DNA of 64,000 nucleotides from Comamonas flocculans. GTDB lineage: Bacteria > Pseudomonadota > Gammaproteobacteria > Burkholderiales > Burkholderiaceae_C. The DNA is taken from NCBI RefSeq assembly GCF_007954405.1, contig NZ_CP042344.1, forward strand, positions 1,054,001 to 1,118,000. Reading direction: 5' to 3'. Position numbers and translations under genes: made by a program. This document shows positions 43,010 to 51,885 of the stretch, piece after piece; positions within the stretch are counted from its first letter, which is position 1, and each line of letters opens with the position of its first letter. Under the pieces are notes generated by a model that ran no database searches, was not told the origin of the DNA, and worked only from the letters and a program-made list of their open reading frames with translations.

Positions 43010-44161
43010 TCAGAAATCCGGGTTCAGGTAGGTAAACACCAGCCCGGTGACGGTGGAACCAGCGCGTGTAGGCAGTGCGATCGCATCATGGTTGACGCGA
43101 ATGCGGCGCACCTGCAGCGCCATGCTCCAGGCGGGGCTGAGTTCGGTGGATACGCGCAGGCCGAGCTCGCGCGAGGTGTCGACCTGCGTGTTCCTGGTTC
43201 GGTTGTACGATGCATCGAGCGCCACGCGCGTGAATTCGGTCAACGCGTAGTCCAGCGTGACACGCACCTGCTGGCTGGGTGAGAAGGTGCCGCGCAAACT
43301 GTCGGGCACAGGCTGGCGCGCGATCGAGACAGCCGCGCTCCAGCGCGGCGCCTTGTAGCCCAGCAGACCCACGGCGGTAGCCTGGGTGCCGCCCGTGGCG
43401 CCCGACAGGCGACTTGCGCCCACGCGCACATCCCATGACCAGGGGTCGTCGGGGGCTGCATAGCGGTTGCCGATCGAGAGGCCGCGCATCAAGGTGTTGA
43501 GGCTGCCCGATGTACCAGGTGCCAGCGGGTCAGAGGCAAAACTGGACAAACTGCCAGAGAGATAAACATCTTTGCCTGGCCCGATCGCACGGCTGAACTC
43601 GGCATTGAGGCCGTACTGCCTTCCATCAGGGGCCGCGCGCGATGTATAGCGATCCCAGCGCGCGCTCAGGCTACCACTGAGCATGTGAATGTCGTCCAAC
43701 TGGTGCACCGCCGTAGCATCGGCGCGGCGCGTGGTCCGCGTGCCATCGGTGGTGCTCAGTTGCCCGGTTTCCTGCAGCAGCGCATCGCGCAACGCCGACT
43801 GCTCCACACCGGCACGCAGCACGTAGAGCGTTCTTTCGCTGGCATGTTGCCACTCGCCCAGCGCAGTGCCGTCGCGGCGGTTACGGCTCAGTGCCGTATT
43901 GCTGCTTTGCTCTAGCGTGGCGCCCAGCTTCAGGCTCAAGTCGTCCGGGCCATCACGGCGCAGCAGGCTGTAGCTGGGGCTGACACGCAGGCGGGTGACG
44001 CCGCCCTTGGAAACGGATGTCAAGGCGGGGTTGGCATCGTGCTCGATGCCTGACGACACCTCTATCCTTTGCTGGTACAGGGACTGTGCATGCAGCGTCG
44101 ATACCGGCCACGCGAGCAGCGCTGCGCAGAACGCGAAAGGAGCTGCCGATCGCGGCGCCAT
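43010..44161 (-). CDS. Outer-membrane beta-barrel protein of the EPS operon (EpsL-like)
   Basis: About 383 residues; the ATG at 44161 overlaps the TGA of the upstream gene by one base (a GTG at 44164 is the alternative). A signal peptide ends near LHAQ. The rest is a long run of alternating beta strands rich in aromatic and hydrophilic residues, ending in LNPDF, with the C-terminal Phe typical of outer-membrane barrels. Similar barrels (EpsL) occur in exosortase-linked EPS operons, in the place where other systems have a secretin or porin for polymer exit. The gene is placed between epsE and epsF. Confidence 0.75.
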   Translation of the reverse strand: MAPRSAAPFAFCAALLAWPVSTLHAQSLYQQRIEVSSGIEHDANPALTSVSKGGVTRLRVSPSYSLLRRDGPDDLSLKLGATLEQSSNTALSRNRRDGTALGEWQHASERTLYVLRAGVEQSALRDALLQETGQLSTTDGTRTTRRADATAVHQLDDIHMLSGSLSARWDRYTSRAAPDGRQYGLNAEFSRAIGPGKDVYLSGSLSSFASDPLAPGTSGSLNTLMRGLSIGNRYAAPDDPWSWDVRVGASRLSGATGGTQATAVGLLGYKAPRWSAAVSIARQPVPDSLRGTFSPSQQVRVTLDYALTEFTRVALDASYNRTRNTQVDTSRELGLRVSTELSPAWSMALQVRRIRVNHDAIALPTRAGSTVTGLVFTYLNPDF

Positions 44162-44733
44162 CACGGAACGAGTATCGTATCGCCCGCCTGCAAAACCACA
44201 TTGGTCTGCAAGTCGTTGCCCTTGATCAGATCGTTGTAACGCACGTCCAGAACCGTGTGCTTGCCCGCGTCCTGACGCAGAACGCGCACTGCGTTGCCGT
44301 CGGCAAAACGATCGAGCCCGCCAACCAGGCTGAGCGCCTGCATCACGGTGGTGGAATCCGCGATCAACGGCACCACGCCCGGCTTGGCCACCTTGCCCAC
44401 CACGTACACCACATTGCCTTCGGCGGCAACCACCGATACCGTCACGATGGGATCAGGCATGTAGGGCTTGAGTCGCTCGACCAGTTCTTTCTCCACGGTG
44501 TCGGTATCCAGGCCCGCCACGACGACGCGGCCCACCAAAGGCAGCGTGATGCTGCCGTCAGGCAGCACGCGCACCTCTCGCTGCAGCGCGGTATCGCGCC
44601 AGACCGAAACCTGAAGCTTGTCCGCTGGATGCAAGGTGTACGGAGCCAGAGCCTCAGACCACGCCGATCCGCTCCAGATGGTGGCGATGGCCAGAACGAA
44701 CAGAGTTTGCTTGAGCAATGAGACGATGCGCAT
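44161..44733 (-). CDS. epsE: Wza/EpsE-type polysaccharide export protein
   Basis: 190 residues from the ATG at 44733. A hydrophobic signal sequence (about 8-24) has no lipobox cysteine. The polysaccharide export domain begins with YTLHPADKLQVSVW and an SLBB-type segment follows, with VYVVGKVAKPGVVPL and LQAGDTILVP at the end. It is shorter than Wza and lacks its C-terminal membrane helix, as is usual for EpsE proteins. It would form the periplasmic ring that passes EPS to the outer membrane, perhaps with the barrel protein encoded next. Confidence 0.87.
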   Translation of the reverse strand: MRIVSLLKQTLFVLAIATIWSGSAWSEALAPYTLHPADKLQVSVWRDTALQREVRVLPDGSITLPLVGRVVVAGLDTDTVEKELVERLKPYMPDPIVTVSVVAAEGNVVYVVGKVAKPGVVPLIADSTTVMQALSLVGGLDRFADGNAVRVLRQDAGKHTVLDVRYNDLIKGNDLQTNVVLQAGDTILVP

Positions 44734-44786
44734 GAGCGTAAGCCTGTGGTTTGCAAGAACGGCGTCGAAGGCAGGTTCGACACAAC

Positions 44787-44811
44787 AAAAAAGGGGGCCT
44801 GAGCGCCCCCT
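44787..44811 (-). terminator. Rho-independent terminator of the PEP-CTERM gene upstream of epsE
   Basis: On the minus strand AGGGGGC and GCCCCCT arms with a six-base loop are followed by six T and a further T-rich tail. It lies between the PEP-CTERM stop (44836) and the epsE start (44733), so the epsE operon must have another promoter or depend on read-through. Confidence 0.85.
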
Positions 44812-44835
44812 GATCATACAGATGCTCGAGCGGCT

Positions 44836-45489
44836 TCAAGCAGCCAAGGCGTCAGCTTCTGCTTCATTGGCGGCCTTGCGGCGCCGCAACACGCCCGCAC
44901 CGAGCATGGCCGAGCCGAACAGCAGCGCGGCGCCAGGCAGAGGCACGGCGCTCACGGAAACGGCATCCAGGCCACCGCCAAATGAATCCGAAGTACCGCC
45001 AGCGCTGAACTTGAGCGTCGAGAGCACCGAATCAGCGACCACGTTGAAGGTATACATCACCCACTCGTTGCCGGTGCTGCCCCCGGTACCGGTATAAGGC
45101 GACCCAGGCAGAGCGACGCCATTCCAGGTGACTGCGATCGGGTTGGTGCTCGCGGGTTGATTCATCCGGGGCGAGTACATGAAGCTGATCTGGTAGGTCT
45201 GGCCAATCACCGTCGCCAAGTCCTGCCAGATGCTCATGTTCTTGGTGGAATCGAGCTCGACATAGTTGTCCTGGTCGTACGCCTGGCCTGCCACGTTGTT
45301 GCGCACCTCCACCATTGCGTCGCCAGTCATCTTCCATCCCGGCAGGAAATCGGTGTAGACGAAAGAACCGCTCGCGACGACCGGATTCTCGAACGAGCCG
45401 TTCACCACGATATTGCTGGCCTGCGCTGCGCCGGCAAACGCCATCGTAGCCACGACGGCGGCGCCACAGAAAAATTTGCCAAGTGCCAT
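44836..45489 (-). CDS. PEP-CTERM protein (VPLPGA type), DUF642-like domain
   Basis: 217 residues. The signal peptide ends near AQAS. The mature part opens with NIVVNGSFENPVVASG, resembling the start of DUF642-type choice-of-anchor domains, and is rich in beta-strand and aromatic residues. The C-terminus has the sorting signal VPLPGAALLFGSA, a hydrophobic stretch and LRRRK. It is a likely XrtD substrate. It lies in the EPS operon, 31 bases after another PEP-CTERM gene, and has its own strong terminator. Confidence 0.84.
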   Translation of the reverse strand: MALGKFFCGAAVVATMAFAGAAQASNIVVNGSFENPVVASGSFVYTDFLPGWKMTGDAMVEVRNNVAGQAYDQDNYVELDSTKNMSIWQDLATVIGQTYQISFMYSPRMNQPASTNPIAVTWNGVALPGSPYTGTGGSTGNEWVMYTFNVVADSVLSTLKFSAGGTSDSFGGGLDAVSVSAVPLPGAALLFGSAMLGAGVLRRRKAANEAEADALAA

Positions 45490-45520
45490 GTGCCCTCCAA
45501 AAAAGCTGAAAAACCTGTTG

Positions 45521-46108
45521 TCAAACCTTGCGGCGGCTGGAAAAACCGACGAACCCCATCAGTGCGGCCCCAAACATCCAGAGCGCGCCAGGCAAGGGCA
45601 CCGCTGTCACATCCGTGGTGACAGCCTCCCACCCGGGGACGTTCTTCTGAACCTGCAAAACGTACTGCTGGCCTGATTGCAGCGCGTACTGAAACCCCTG
45701 CCCCACCGTCAAATAGGGCACGGTCTCGGCGAGCGCGCCTTGGGCAAGACCGTTGCCGGCGGTACCGATGGCGGCAATCTGCGCCGTGCGCAATGTCGGA
45801 TTGGTATCCAGCCAAAGGAAATAGCGCACTGGCACGGTCTCGTCGCGTGTTGAGCCAAGAACAAACGTGGTCAAGGTATCGAATGCACCCGCCACCAACT
45901 CGTAGAAGTAGTTGGCGGTGTAGGCCTGCCCGTTGGGCTGGCCGTTGGCGTCACGATCACTTGCCGTCGTGACAATCGAAAACGGCTGCCCGCTGGCGAC
46001 GCTGTAGGAATCAAGTACATTGACTTGTACCGCGCCTGCCACACCAGCCAGCCCCAAGGCGACGCAAGCAGCCAAGGTTCGGATCACGTTCTTGAACACG
46101 AGAGACAC
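45521..46108 (-). CDS. PEP-CTERM protein (VPLPGALW type)
   Basis: 195 residues. The signal peptide ends near VAGA. The mature part is beta-rich with no recognised domain (ANYFYELVAGAFDTLTTFVL, then QYVLQVQKNVPGWE). The C-terminal signal is VPLPGALWMFGAA, a hydrophobic helix and SSRRKV. It probably is exported and cleaved by XrtD. It lies 90 bases downstream of the priming transferase gene and upstream of a second PEP-CTERM gene. Confidence 0.83.
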   Translation of the reverse strand: MSLVFKNVIRTLAACVALGLAGVAGAVQVNVLDSYSVASGQPFSIVTTASDRDANGQPNGQAYTANYFYELVAGAFDTLTTFVLGSTRDETVPVRYFLWLDTNPTLRTAQIAAIGTAGNGLAQGALAETVPYLTVGQGFQYALQSGQQYVLQVQKNVPGWEAVTTDVTAVPLPGALWMFGAALMGFVGFSSRRKV

Positions 46109-46197
46109 TACGCAAAAAGGTTAATCTGAGACGGGGCCAAGCGTAGCCATGGCCGGGGGCGGCAGCAATGGCCCATTGGGACTATTCCGTTAGGCTG

Positions 46198-47616
46198 TCA
46201 ATACGCCTTCTTGCCCGTGAACGCACTGAAGGTACGCAGCAGGATGGACAGGTCCAGCCACAGCGACCAGTTGTTGATGTACTCGATGTCAGACTGGACG
46301 CGCAGTACCATTTCATTGATGTCCCGTGTCTCGCCACGGTAGCCCCGCACCTGCGCCAAGCCCGTGATCCCTGGCTTGATGTTGTGGCGTGCGAAGTACT
46401 GCTGGATGCGGCTTGAATACTCCTGGTCGTGCTGCACCGCATGAGGGCGTGGCCCCACAAGCGACATCTCGCCGCGCAGCACGTTGAAGATCTGCGGCAA
46501 TTCATCCAGGCTGGTGCGCCGAATGAATGCGCCCACGCGGGTGACGCGGGGGTCGCCCCGCGTGGCTTGGCGCACTACGCCTTGTTCCACCGGATGCACA
46601 TACATGCTGCGGAATTTCCAGATGCGAAATGTGGCGCCATTCCAGCCCATGCGCGACTGGCGGAAGAACACGGGGCCGGGGCTGTCAAGCCTTACCGCCA
46701 AGGCAACCAGACCGAGGACAGGCACAGCCGCAAGACAGATCAGCGAGCCCAGAATCACGTCTTCCAGCGACTTCACCAGACGTCTCGTGCCCGTGAGGGG
46801 CGTTTCGGACAAGGTGAGCACGGGCACGCCAGCGATCTCGCGCACACTGTGGTTGATGAGCCGCAAAGAGAAGATGTCCGGCACCCAATGAATGGCGACA
46901 TGCTCATCGAGCAGCTTGAAATAGAGCTCTTCAACCACCGCTGATGCATGCAGCGGGATGGCGAAATACACCGTCCGGACGCCGTGGCGCTCTATCAGTT
47001 CAAGCAGATGATCTAGCGTCCCGAGCACGGGGGGCAACCCGTCCACCGGCGAAGTGCTGGTGTTGTCGGCATCCTCCTGCAGGGCGACACACCCGACAAC
47101 GCGCTCGGACAGCCACGGGTTGTGCGAAATCCGCTGATGCAGATAGGAGGCCAGCTGGCTGGTGCCGACGATGATCACGTTGTCGGTTTCGACCGCGTGG
47201 CGCACGAAATACTTCTGCAGCGAACGCACGATGAGGTGCAACAGCAGTTGCACGAACAAGCCAAGCACGTACAGCTGAGCGATCAGGCGACGCGAGAAGA
47301 CATCGGTCTGCTTGGTCAGAAAGCCGAGCAGCAGCAGTACGGCAAACGCCAGGCTCCAGGCTTGAATCAGCCGAACGGCTTTGCCGGTGAAGTTGGAGTT
47401 GCTGCGGTAGATGGCAAACTGATCGTAGAGCAAACCCATGATCACGAGCAGCGTCATCACCAGCACCGTGTAGTGGGCGGTCAATGCACCGATTTGGCGC
47501 TGGATCAACAGGTAGGCAATCGTCAGCACGGCGGCGCCGTCAAGCGCCGCCTGCAGTGCGTTGCTGAAATTGCCGCGTCGCTGCAGTACGGAGCGGTTCC
47601 CCCCCAGATTACTCAT
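46198..47616 (-). CDS. epsB: Undecaprenyl-phosphate glucose phosphotransferase (WcaJ/EpsB type)
   Basis: 472 residues. Four to five membrane helices are at the N-terminus (about 30-140), followed by a Rossmann-like CoA-binding-type domain (VIIVGTSQLA near 148) and the C-terminal bacterial sugar transferase domain. In the last, FRIWKFRSM, the TSLDELPQIFNVLRGEMSLV motif and GPRPHA are intact, and YINNWSLWLDLSILLRT ends the fold. It adds glucose-1-phosphate or a related sugar to undecaprenyl phosphate and so starts the repeat unit. Its ATG overlaps the TGA of the HDOD gene. Confidence 0.91.
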   Translation of the reverse strand: MSNLGGNRSVLQRRGNFSNALQAALDGAAVLTIAYLLIQRQIGALTAHYTVLVMTLLVIMGLLYDQFAIYRSNSNFTGKAVRLIQAWSLAFAVLLLLGFLTKQTDVFSRRLIAQLYVLGLFVQLLLHLIVRSLQKYFVRHAVETDNVIIVGTSQLASYLHQRISHNPWLSERVVGCVALQEDADNTSTSPVDGLPPVLGTLDHLLELIERHGVRTVYFAIPLHASAVVEELYFKLLDEHVAIHWVPDIFSLRLINHSVREIAGVPVLTLSETPLTGTRRLVKSLEDVILGSLICLAAVPVLGLVALAVRLDSPGPVFFRQSRMGWNGATFRIWKFRSMYVHPVEQGVVRQATRGDPRVTRVGAFIRRTSLDELPQIFNVLRGEMSLVGPRPHAVQHDQEYSSRIQQYFARHNIKPGITGLAQVRGYRGETRDINEMVLRVQSDIEYINNWSLWLDLSILLRTFSAFTGKKAY

Positions 47617-48497
47617 CAGCCGTCAAGCGCTTCCAGCAGATCATCGAAAGCTGCCGTGGCCCGTTGGACGAGTTCATCCACCTGCTCGGCGGTCATGGGT
47701 GCAAACGCTGTGGTATCTGGCACATCGGCGCTGTGGGGCGAGCGATCAAAAACGCCCGGCATCAAAGCATCGGCATGGAGCATGCAGGCCATCAACGCCT
47801 GCGCCCGTTCGGCGACCTCGCGACTCTGATGCCACGCGCTGAGCACCGCCACGATGTCAGCGGGCATGTCCAGGATTTGCACAAGGCGTGCGGTGACCTG
47901 CGGCGCATGCAAATCCAGCAGATTGCGCAAAACGGCTTCTTCCGACGGGAGGCTGTACCTTGGATCATGGCTGGCGCGCTGCAGCAGATAGAAAGTACCC
48001 AGATCCGAAACCAGTCCGCACAGTGCCGCTTCATCGGGCATCACGGCGCCGTAACCAGGCGCCAGCATGCGAGCCAGCACCGAGAGTTGCACCGACCGCT
48101 GCCATGCGGCATCGGCCATCGCGTTGAAGTGTGGCGCACCCACAAGCGCACGCATTTGCGCCACCGCAACTGCAGTGGCTGCGGTACGCACCATGTTGAA
48201 ACCCACGCGCTGAATGGCCTTGTCCACGCTGAGGATCTCCCGCCCACCAGGATTGAACGTTGCGCAGTTGGCCAAGCGCAGAATCTGCGCGGTCACAAGC
48301 GGCTCTGCGCCGGCAAGCTTGGTGACCTGCGCTATCGAAGCATTGGGGTCATCCAGCACCCGCCGCAATGCGGCAAGCAACTTGAGTCCGGTAGGGAAGT
48401 GCGCATCTCCCGCTAGCAGGTCTCGCTCCATGGCGGTCAGGAAACCCTGGTGACTGAGATGCTCGGCGCTAAAGGTGATGGTGTTTGATGGCCCCAT
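47616..48497 (-). CDS. HDOD-domain protein
   Basis: 293 residues. An HDOD domain fills most of the chain (LLAALRRVLDDPNASIAQVTKLA, ILRLANCATFNP, VDKAIQRVGFNMVRTAA, then ALCGLVSDLGTFYLL). HDOD proteins relate to HD phosphohydrolases but lack the full metal-binding set, and act in signal transduction. It is the first gene of the EPS core run and shares its stop with the start of the priming transferase gene. A regulatory role for EPS synthesis is plausible but only inferred from position. Confidence 0.84.
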   Translation of the reverse strand: MGPSNTITFSAEHLSHQGFLTAMERDLLAGDAHFPTGLKLLAALRRVLDDPNASIAQVTKLAGAEPLVTAQILRLANCATFNPGGREILSVDKAIQRVGFNMVRTAATAVAVAQMRALVGAPHFNAMADAAWQRSVQLSVLARMLAPGYGAVMPDEAALCGLVSDLGTFYLLQRASHDPRYSLPSEEAVLRNLLDLHAPQVTARLVQILDMPADIVAVLSAWHQSREVAERAQALMACMLHADALMPGVFDRSPHSADVPDTTAFAPMTAEQVDELVQRATAAFDDLLEALDG

Positions 48498-48640
48498 GAC
48501 AGGTAAATCAATTCACGGTTTTGCATTATGGCTCAGCCGGATCGGTATCACCTGCGGGGAAAAGGTATCTGATCGAGCTATTGCGCCGCCAGGAGAAGGC
48601 GATAGGATCACACCAGTCCATCCGCCAAGACTGTCCATAA

Positions 48641-49144
48641 ATGCTTGAAGCGCTGCCGTCCCACTTTGAGTACCTGGGTAACGCACAGGACTACGCTGCC
48701 GACATCCATGACATCTTCGTCAGCGCCCCGCTCTTCGAGCCTCTTGACATTGCCGAGACGACGCTGCTGTGCAACTTCATGGCGGTGTACTCCACACACA
48801 CGAACACGACACTGCTGAATCAGGGCGGCTCGCCAGCCTACATGATCATTTTGCTGACTGGCATGGCCAAGGCAGTGCGCACCGACGACAACGGCAAAGA
48901 TATCTGGCTGCACAATTTGCGACCGGGCGACACCTTTGGCGAACTGGCCATGCTGGACAACGAACCCTTGCGCGCATCGTGCATTTCCAGCGAACCGGTC
49001 GATCTGGTCGTACTTTCGCGCGACGCATTCCGGGATGTCCTGCTCACGCTGCCGCGTCTGGGCAACAAATTGTTGATGCTTTTCCTGCGCGTGACGTCGC
49101 GGCGCCTGCAGTTGACGGAAGCGTATTTGCCAGAGCTGCGCTAG
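48641..49144 (+). CDS. Cyclic-nucleotide-binding domain protein without HTH
   Basis: 167 residues with a CRP/FNR-like effector domain: IILLTGMAKAVRTDDNGKDIWLH, then LRPGDTFGELAMLDNEPLRAS, the phosphate-binding cassette. The C-terminal helix (FRDVLLTLPRLGNKLLMLFL) resembles the CRP dimer helix, but the chain stops before a DNA-binding helix-turn-helix. So it may act through partner proteins. It diverges from the HDOD gene, 143 bases apart, which suggests shared control with EPS synthesis. Confidence 0.82.
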   Translation: MLEALPSHFEYLGNAQDYAADIHDIFVSAPLFEPLDIAETTLLCNFMAVYSTHTNTTLLNQGGSPAYMIILLTGMAKAVRTDDNGKDIWLHNLRPGDTFGELAMLDNEPLRASCISSEPVDLVVLSRDAFRDVLLTLPRLGNKLLMLFLRVTSRRLQLTEAYLPELR

Positions 49145-49294
49145 CGCGGCGGGGAGCTGTACGCCCTCCAAATCAAACCTTGCAGGCAATCAGGGCATGT
49201 ACGTGCCAGCCTCGCGACCTGAAGGGCCCGCTGCAACCCGCACCGCCAGCACAAGAGATGGCTGGCGCAGCCAACTCACGCGCGATTCGCGCAT

Positions 49295-51010
49295 TCAAGA
49301 AGGGCAGCTGTCCATCAGCAGGCGCGGCTGCGGCGCCGCGATCACCCGTTCCGCCCACTCCTTCAGCGCTGTGGCATCACTGCGCAAGATGCGCTGTTTG
49401 ACGAGTGGAATTTGCGCGGATTGCATGGAGAAGTGGCGCAAGCCCAGACCCAGCAGCAAGGGCGCCAACGCGACGTCTCCGGCCATTTCTCCGCAGACGC
49501 TCACCTCTTTTCCCGACCGGACCCCCGCAGCAATCACTCTTGCAATCAAGCGCAAGACGGCGGGGTGCAGGGGATCGTAGAGGTATGCCACCGACTCATC
49601 GGTACGATCGATCGCAAGGGTGTACTGGATCAGATCGTTGGTGCCTATCGACAGGAAGTCAAAGTATTGAAAGAATTCGTCGGCGAGCAGCGCCGCAGCG
49701 GGCACTTCGACCATCGCTCCCACACGCACGATCCCTGCCACGTCTGCGCGGGCGGCCAGTTCTTCCCGCGCAAGCTGCAATTGAGCCAGCACCTGGTGGA
49801 TTTCGCCCAGTTGGCCAATCATGGGAAAGAGCACGCTCACCGGCCCATGGGCCGCCGCGCGCAAGATTGCACGCAACTGGGTGCGAAACGCCTCCGGATC
49901 GGCCAGGCTCCAGCGTATGGCACGCAAGCCTAGCGCCGGGTTGTCCGCATGCGGGTGACTCGCGCCATCCAACGGTTTGTCTGCGCCGATGTCAATCGTG
50001 CGTATCGTGACCGGCAGGCCCCGCATGCCTTGCACCACGGCGCGATAGGCGTGGTACTGCCCTTCTTCGGAAGGCAGGTCAGCGCCGCGCCCCATGAAAA
50101 GAAATTCACTACGAAAAAGCCCAATGCCCGCAGCACCGACGTGCAAGGCGGCAGCAACGTCTTCCGGACCTTCGATGTTGGCCAGCAAATGAACCGCTTC
50201 TCCGTCACTCGTGCGGGCGGATACCGATGCAAGCGCTTCAAGCTCCACCTTGCATCGAATCTGGTCGCGTTCACGCTCCCGATACGCGGCTCTTTCTTCC
50301 ACGGTAGGCTCCAGGATCACGACTCCGGCATCCCCGTCGATGATCAGCCAATCATCGGGCCGGACCTGCTGGCTGATCCCGCGCACAGCCACGACGGCGG
50401 GGATCCCCATGCTGCGCGCGACGATGGCCGTATGGCTCGTGAGCGCTCCCGCATCTGTGGCGAAGCCGGCGAAGGCACCCTCCCGATACCTCAGCAAGTC
50501 CGCCGGCGACAGGTCTTGCGCCACGAGAATGCGCGCCCCTCCCTCCTCGATATCCGATACAGGCTGTGCTGCTCCGCGCAGGTGCTGCTGAACCCGCTCC
50601 GCTACCTGTTCAAGGTCCGCCTTGCGTTCTCGCAAATAAGGATCATCCATGGCGTCAAATTGACGTACAAGAACGTCCAGTTGAGCCGACAACGCCCACT
50701 CCGCGTTGTAGTGGTGTCGCGTGATCCAATGAGCGATGGCGGCTTTGAACACCTCGTCGTGCAGCATCTGCAGATGCACATCGATCATGGCTGAAAGTTC
50801 AACCGGGGCATCGCCAGGTAGCGAAGCCTGCAGGCCGTAGAGCTCCCGCGCAACCGCATCGCGCGCGTTGCGCAAACGCTCCAACTCGGAGTCGACCTGC
50901 GCCACTTCGACACGATACCGGCGAATCTGCGAGCCACTATGCCCCACCAGCACAGCCCGGCCCTGCGCAACACCTCCCGTTATCGCCAGACCATGCACAC
51001 GTACCGTCAC
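49295..51010 (-). CDS. ptsI: Phosphoenolpyruvate-protein phosphotransferase (PTS enzyme I)
   Basis: 571 residues if started at the GTG at 51010, where family homology begins (VHGLAITGGVAQGRAVLV); the frame stays open to an ATG at 51103 but that would add an atypical extension overlapping ptsH. The phosphohistidine site is in GALTSHTAIVARSMGIPAVV, and the PEP-binding barrel has GLFRSEFLFMGR, SIGTNDLIQYTLAIDR and CGEMAG. It takes phosphate from PEP and passes it to HPr. It lies next to ptsH and a mannose-type EIIA gene, the usual set in betaproteobacteria, where it acts mainly in regulation. Confidence 0.93.
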   Translation of the reverse strand: MTVRVHGLAITGGVAQGRAVLVGHSGSQIRRYRVEVAQVDSELERLRNARDAVARELYGLQASLPGDAPVELSAMIDVHLQMLHDEVFKAAIAHWITRHHYNAEWALSAQLDVLVRQFDAMDDPYLRERKADLEQVAERVQQHLRGAAQPVSDIEEGGARILVAQDLSPADLLRYREGAFAGFATDAGALTSHTAIVARSMGIPAVVAVRGISQQVRPDDWLIIDGDAGVVILEPTVEERAAYRERERDQIRCKVELEALASVSARTSDGEAVHLLANIEGPEDVAAALHVGAAGIGLFRSEFLFMGRGADLPSEEGQYHAYRAVVQGMRGLPVTIRTIDIGADKPLDGASHPHADNPALGLRAIRWSLADPEAFRTQLRAILRAAAHGPVSVLFPMIGQLGEIHQVLAQLQLAREELAARADVAGIVRVGAMVEVPAAALLADEFFQYFDFLSIGTNDLIQYTLAIDRTDESVAYLYDPLHPAVLRLIARVIAAGVRSGKEVSVCGEMAGDVALAPLLLGLGLRHFSMQSAQIPLVKQRILRSDATALKEWAERVIAAPQPRLLMDSCPS

Positions 51011-51074
51011 GCTCGTGCGGCTTCCCGCCCCGCTATCCAAACGATGAACATGTACACGGATACGCCGCCCACGT

Positions 51075-51344
51075 TCACTCCCCTTCGCCGAATTTGTCGG
51101 CAATCAAGGCAAGCAGCGCCGGCATGGCCACCTCTTCCTGCGCGCCTTCGGTTTCGATCTCGATTTCCGTTCCCATGCCCGCCGCCAGCAGCATCACGCC
51201 CATGATGCTCTTGGCGTTCACCCGCCGCTCGCCTCGGCTGAGCCAGACCTGGCAATCGAAGCTGTTGGCAAGCTTGGTCAGCTTGGCCGACGCGCGCGCA
51301 TGCAATCCCAGCCTGTTGACGATGGTTGCCTTTGTCTTGATCAC
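51075..51344 (-). CDS. ptsH: HPr phosphocarrier protein
   Basis: 89 residues. The active-site histidine is His15 in GLHARASAKL, and the regulatory-type serine is Ser46 in NAKSIMGVM, so phosphorylation at both positions is possible. HPr relays phosphate between enzyme I and EIIA. It starts seven bases after the EIIA stop and is followed by ptsI. Confidence 0.95.
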   Translation of the reverse strand: MIKTKATIVNRLGLHARASAKLTKLANSFDCQVWLSRGERRVNAKSIMGVMLLAAGMGTEIEIETEGAQEEVAMPALLALIADKFGEGE

Positions 51345-51350
51345 GTTGGG

Positions 51351-51758
51351 CTACTGGTGAGCGCAGCTCGCTTGCAGCTGCGGTCGCAGCATCCCCTGCC
51401 TGCCGCCCGCCAACGCCCGTTCGATCAGCGAATCCAGGTCTTCATGGCGGTAGTTGACGGCCCGCAGCAACATCGGCAGATTCGCCCCCGTGATCAGGCC
51501 TGCCGTTGGCTCATGTACCAGGCCGCAGGCGATGTTGTGCGGCGTGGCACCAGCCACGTCGGACACCAGGAGAAACTGCTGCGCACCGCTGCGGTTCATC
51601 AGATCCTGCGCAGCGTCGCGCATCTCAGCCGGCTGGGCACAGGGCGGAACGTCCAGTGCCAGCACCTCCGATTCGCATTCGGGGAACACATGCAAGACGC
51701 AGGAGCGCAGCGCACTGGCCAGCGGTACGTGAGCGATAAGGACGATACAGGTCTTCAT
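51351..51758 (-). CDS. PTS mannose-family EIIA protein
   Basis: 135 residues from the ATG at 51758. The fold of the mannose-family EIIA is visible, with the phosphorylatable His10 in LIAHVPLASAL and a middle LLVSDVAGATPHNIACGL. The segment around the histidine departs from the usual THG motif. No EIIB/C/D permease is nearby, so it probably acts as a regulatory output of the EI-HPr chain. First gene of the EIIA-ptsH-ptsI operon. Confidence 0.88.
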   Translation of the reverse strand: MKTCIVLIAHVPLASALRSCVLHVFPECESEVLALDVPPCAQPAEMRDAAQDLMNRSGAQQFLLVSDVAGATPHNIACGLVHEPTAGLITGANLPMLLRAVNYRHEDLDSLIERALAGGRQGMLRPQLQASCAHQ

Positions 51759-51885
51759 GGCCGGCAAAAGGGTAACACTGCATTATCACCCCGCCTGCAC
51801 CCCGCTGCTGAACACGGCACGCAGCGAGGCAGGCGTGCGACGGCGCCGGCTACACTCGAGCCCTTGACCACTTGCCTCGAAGAAA

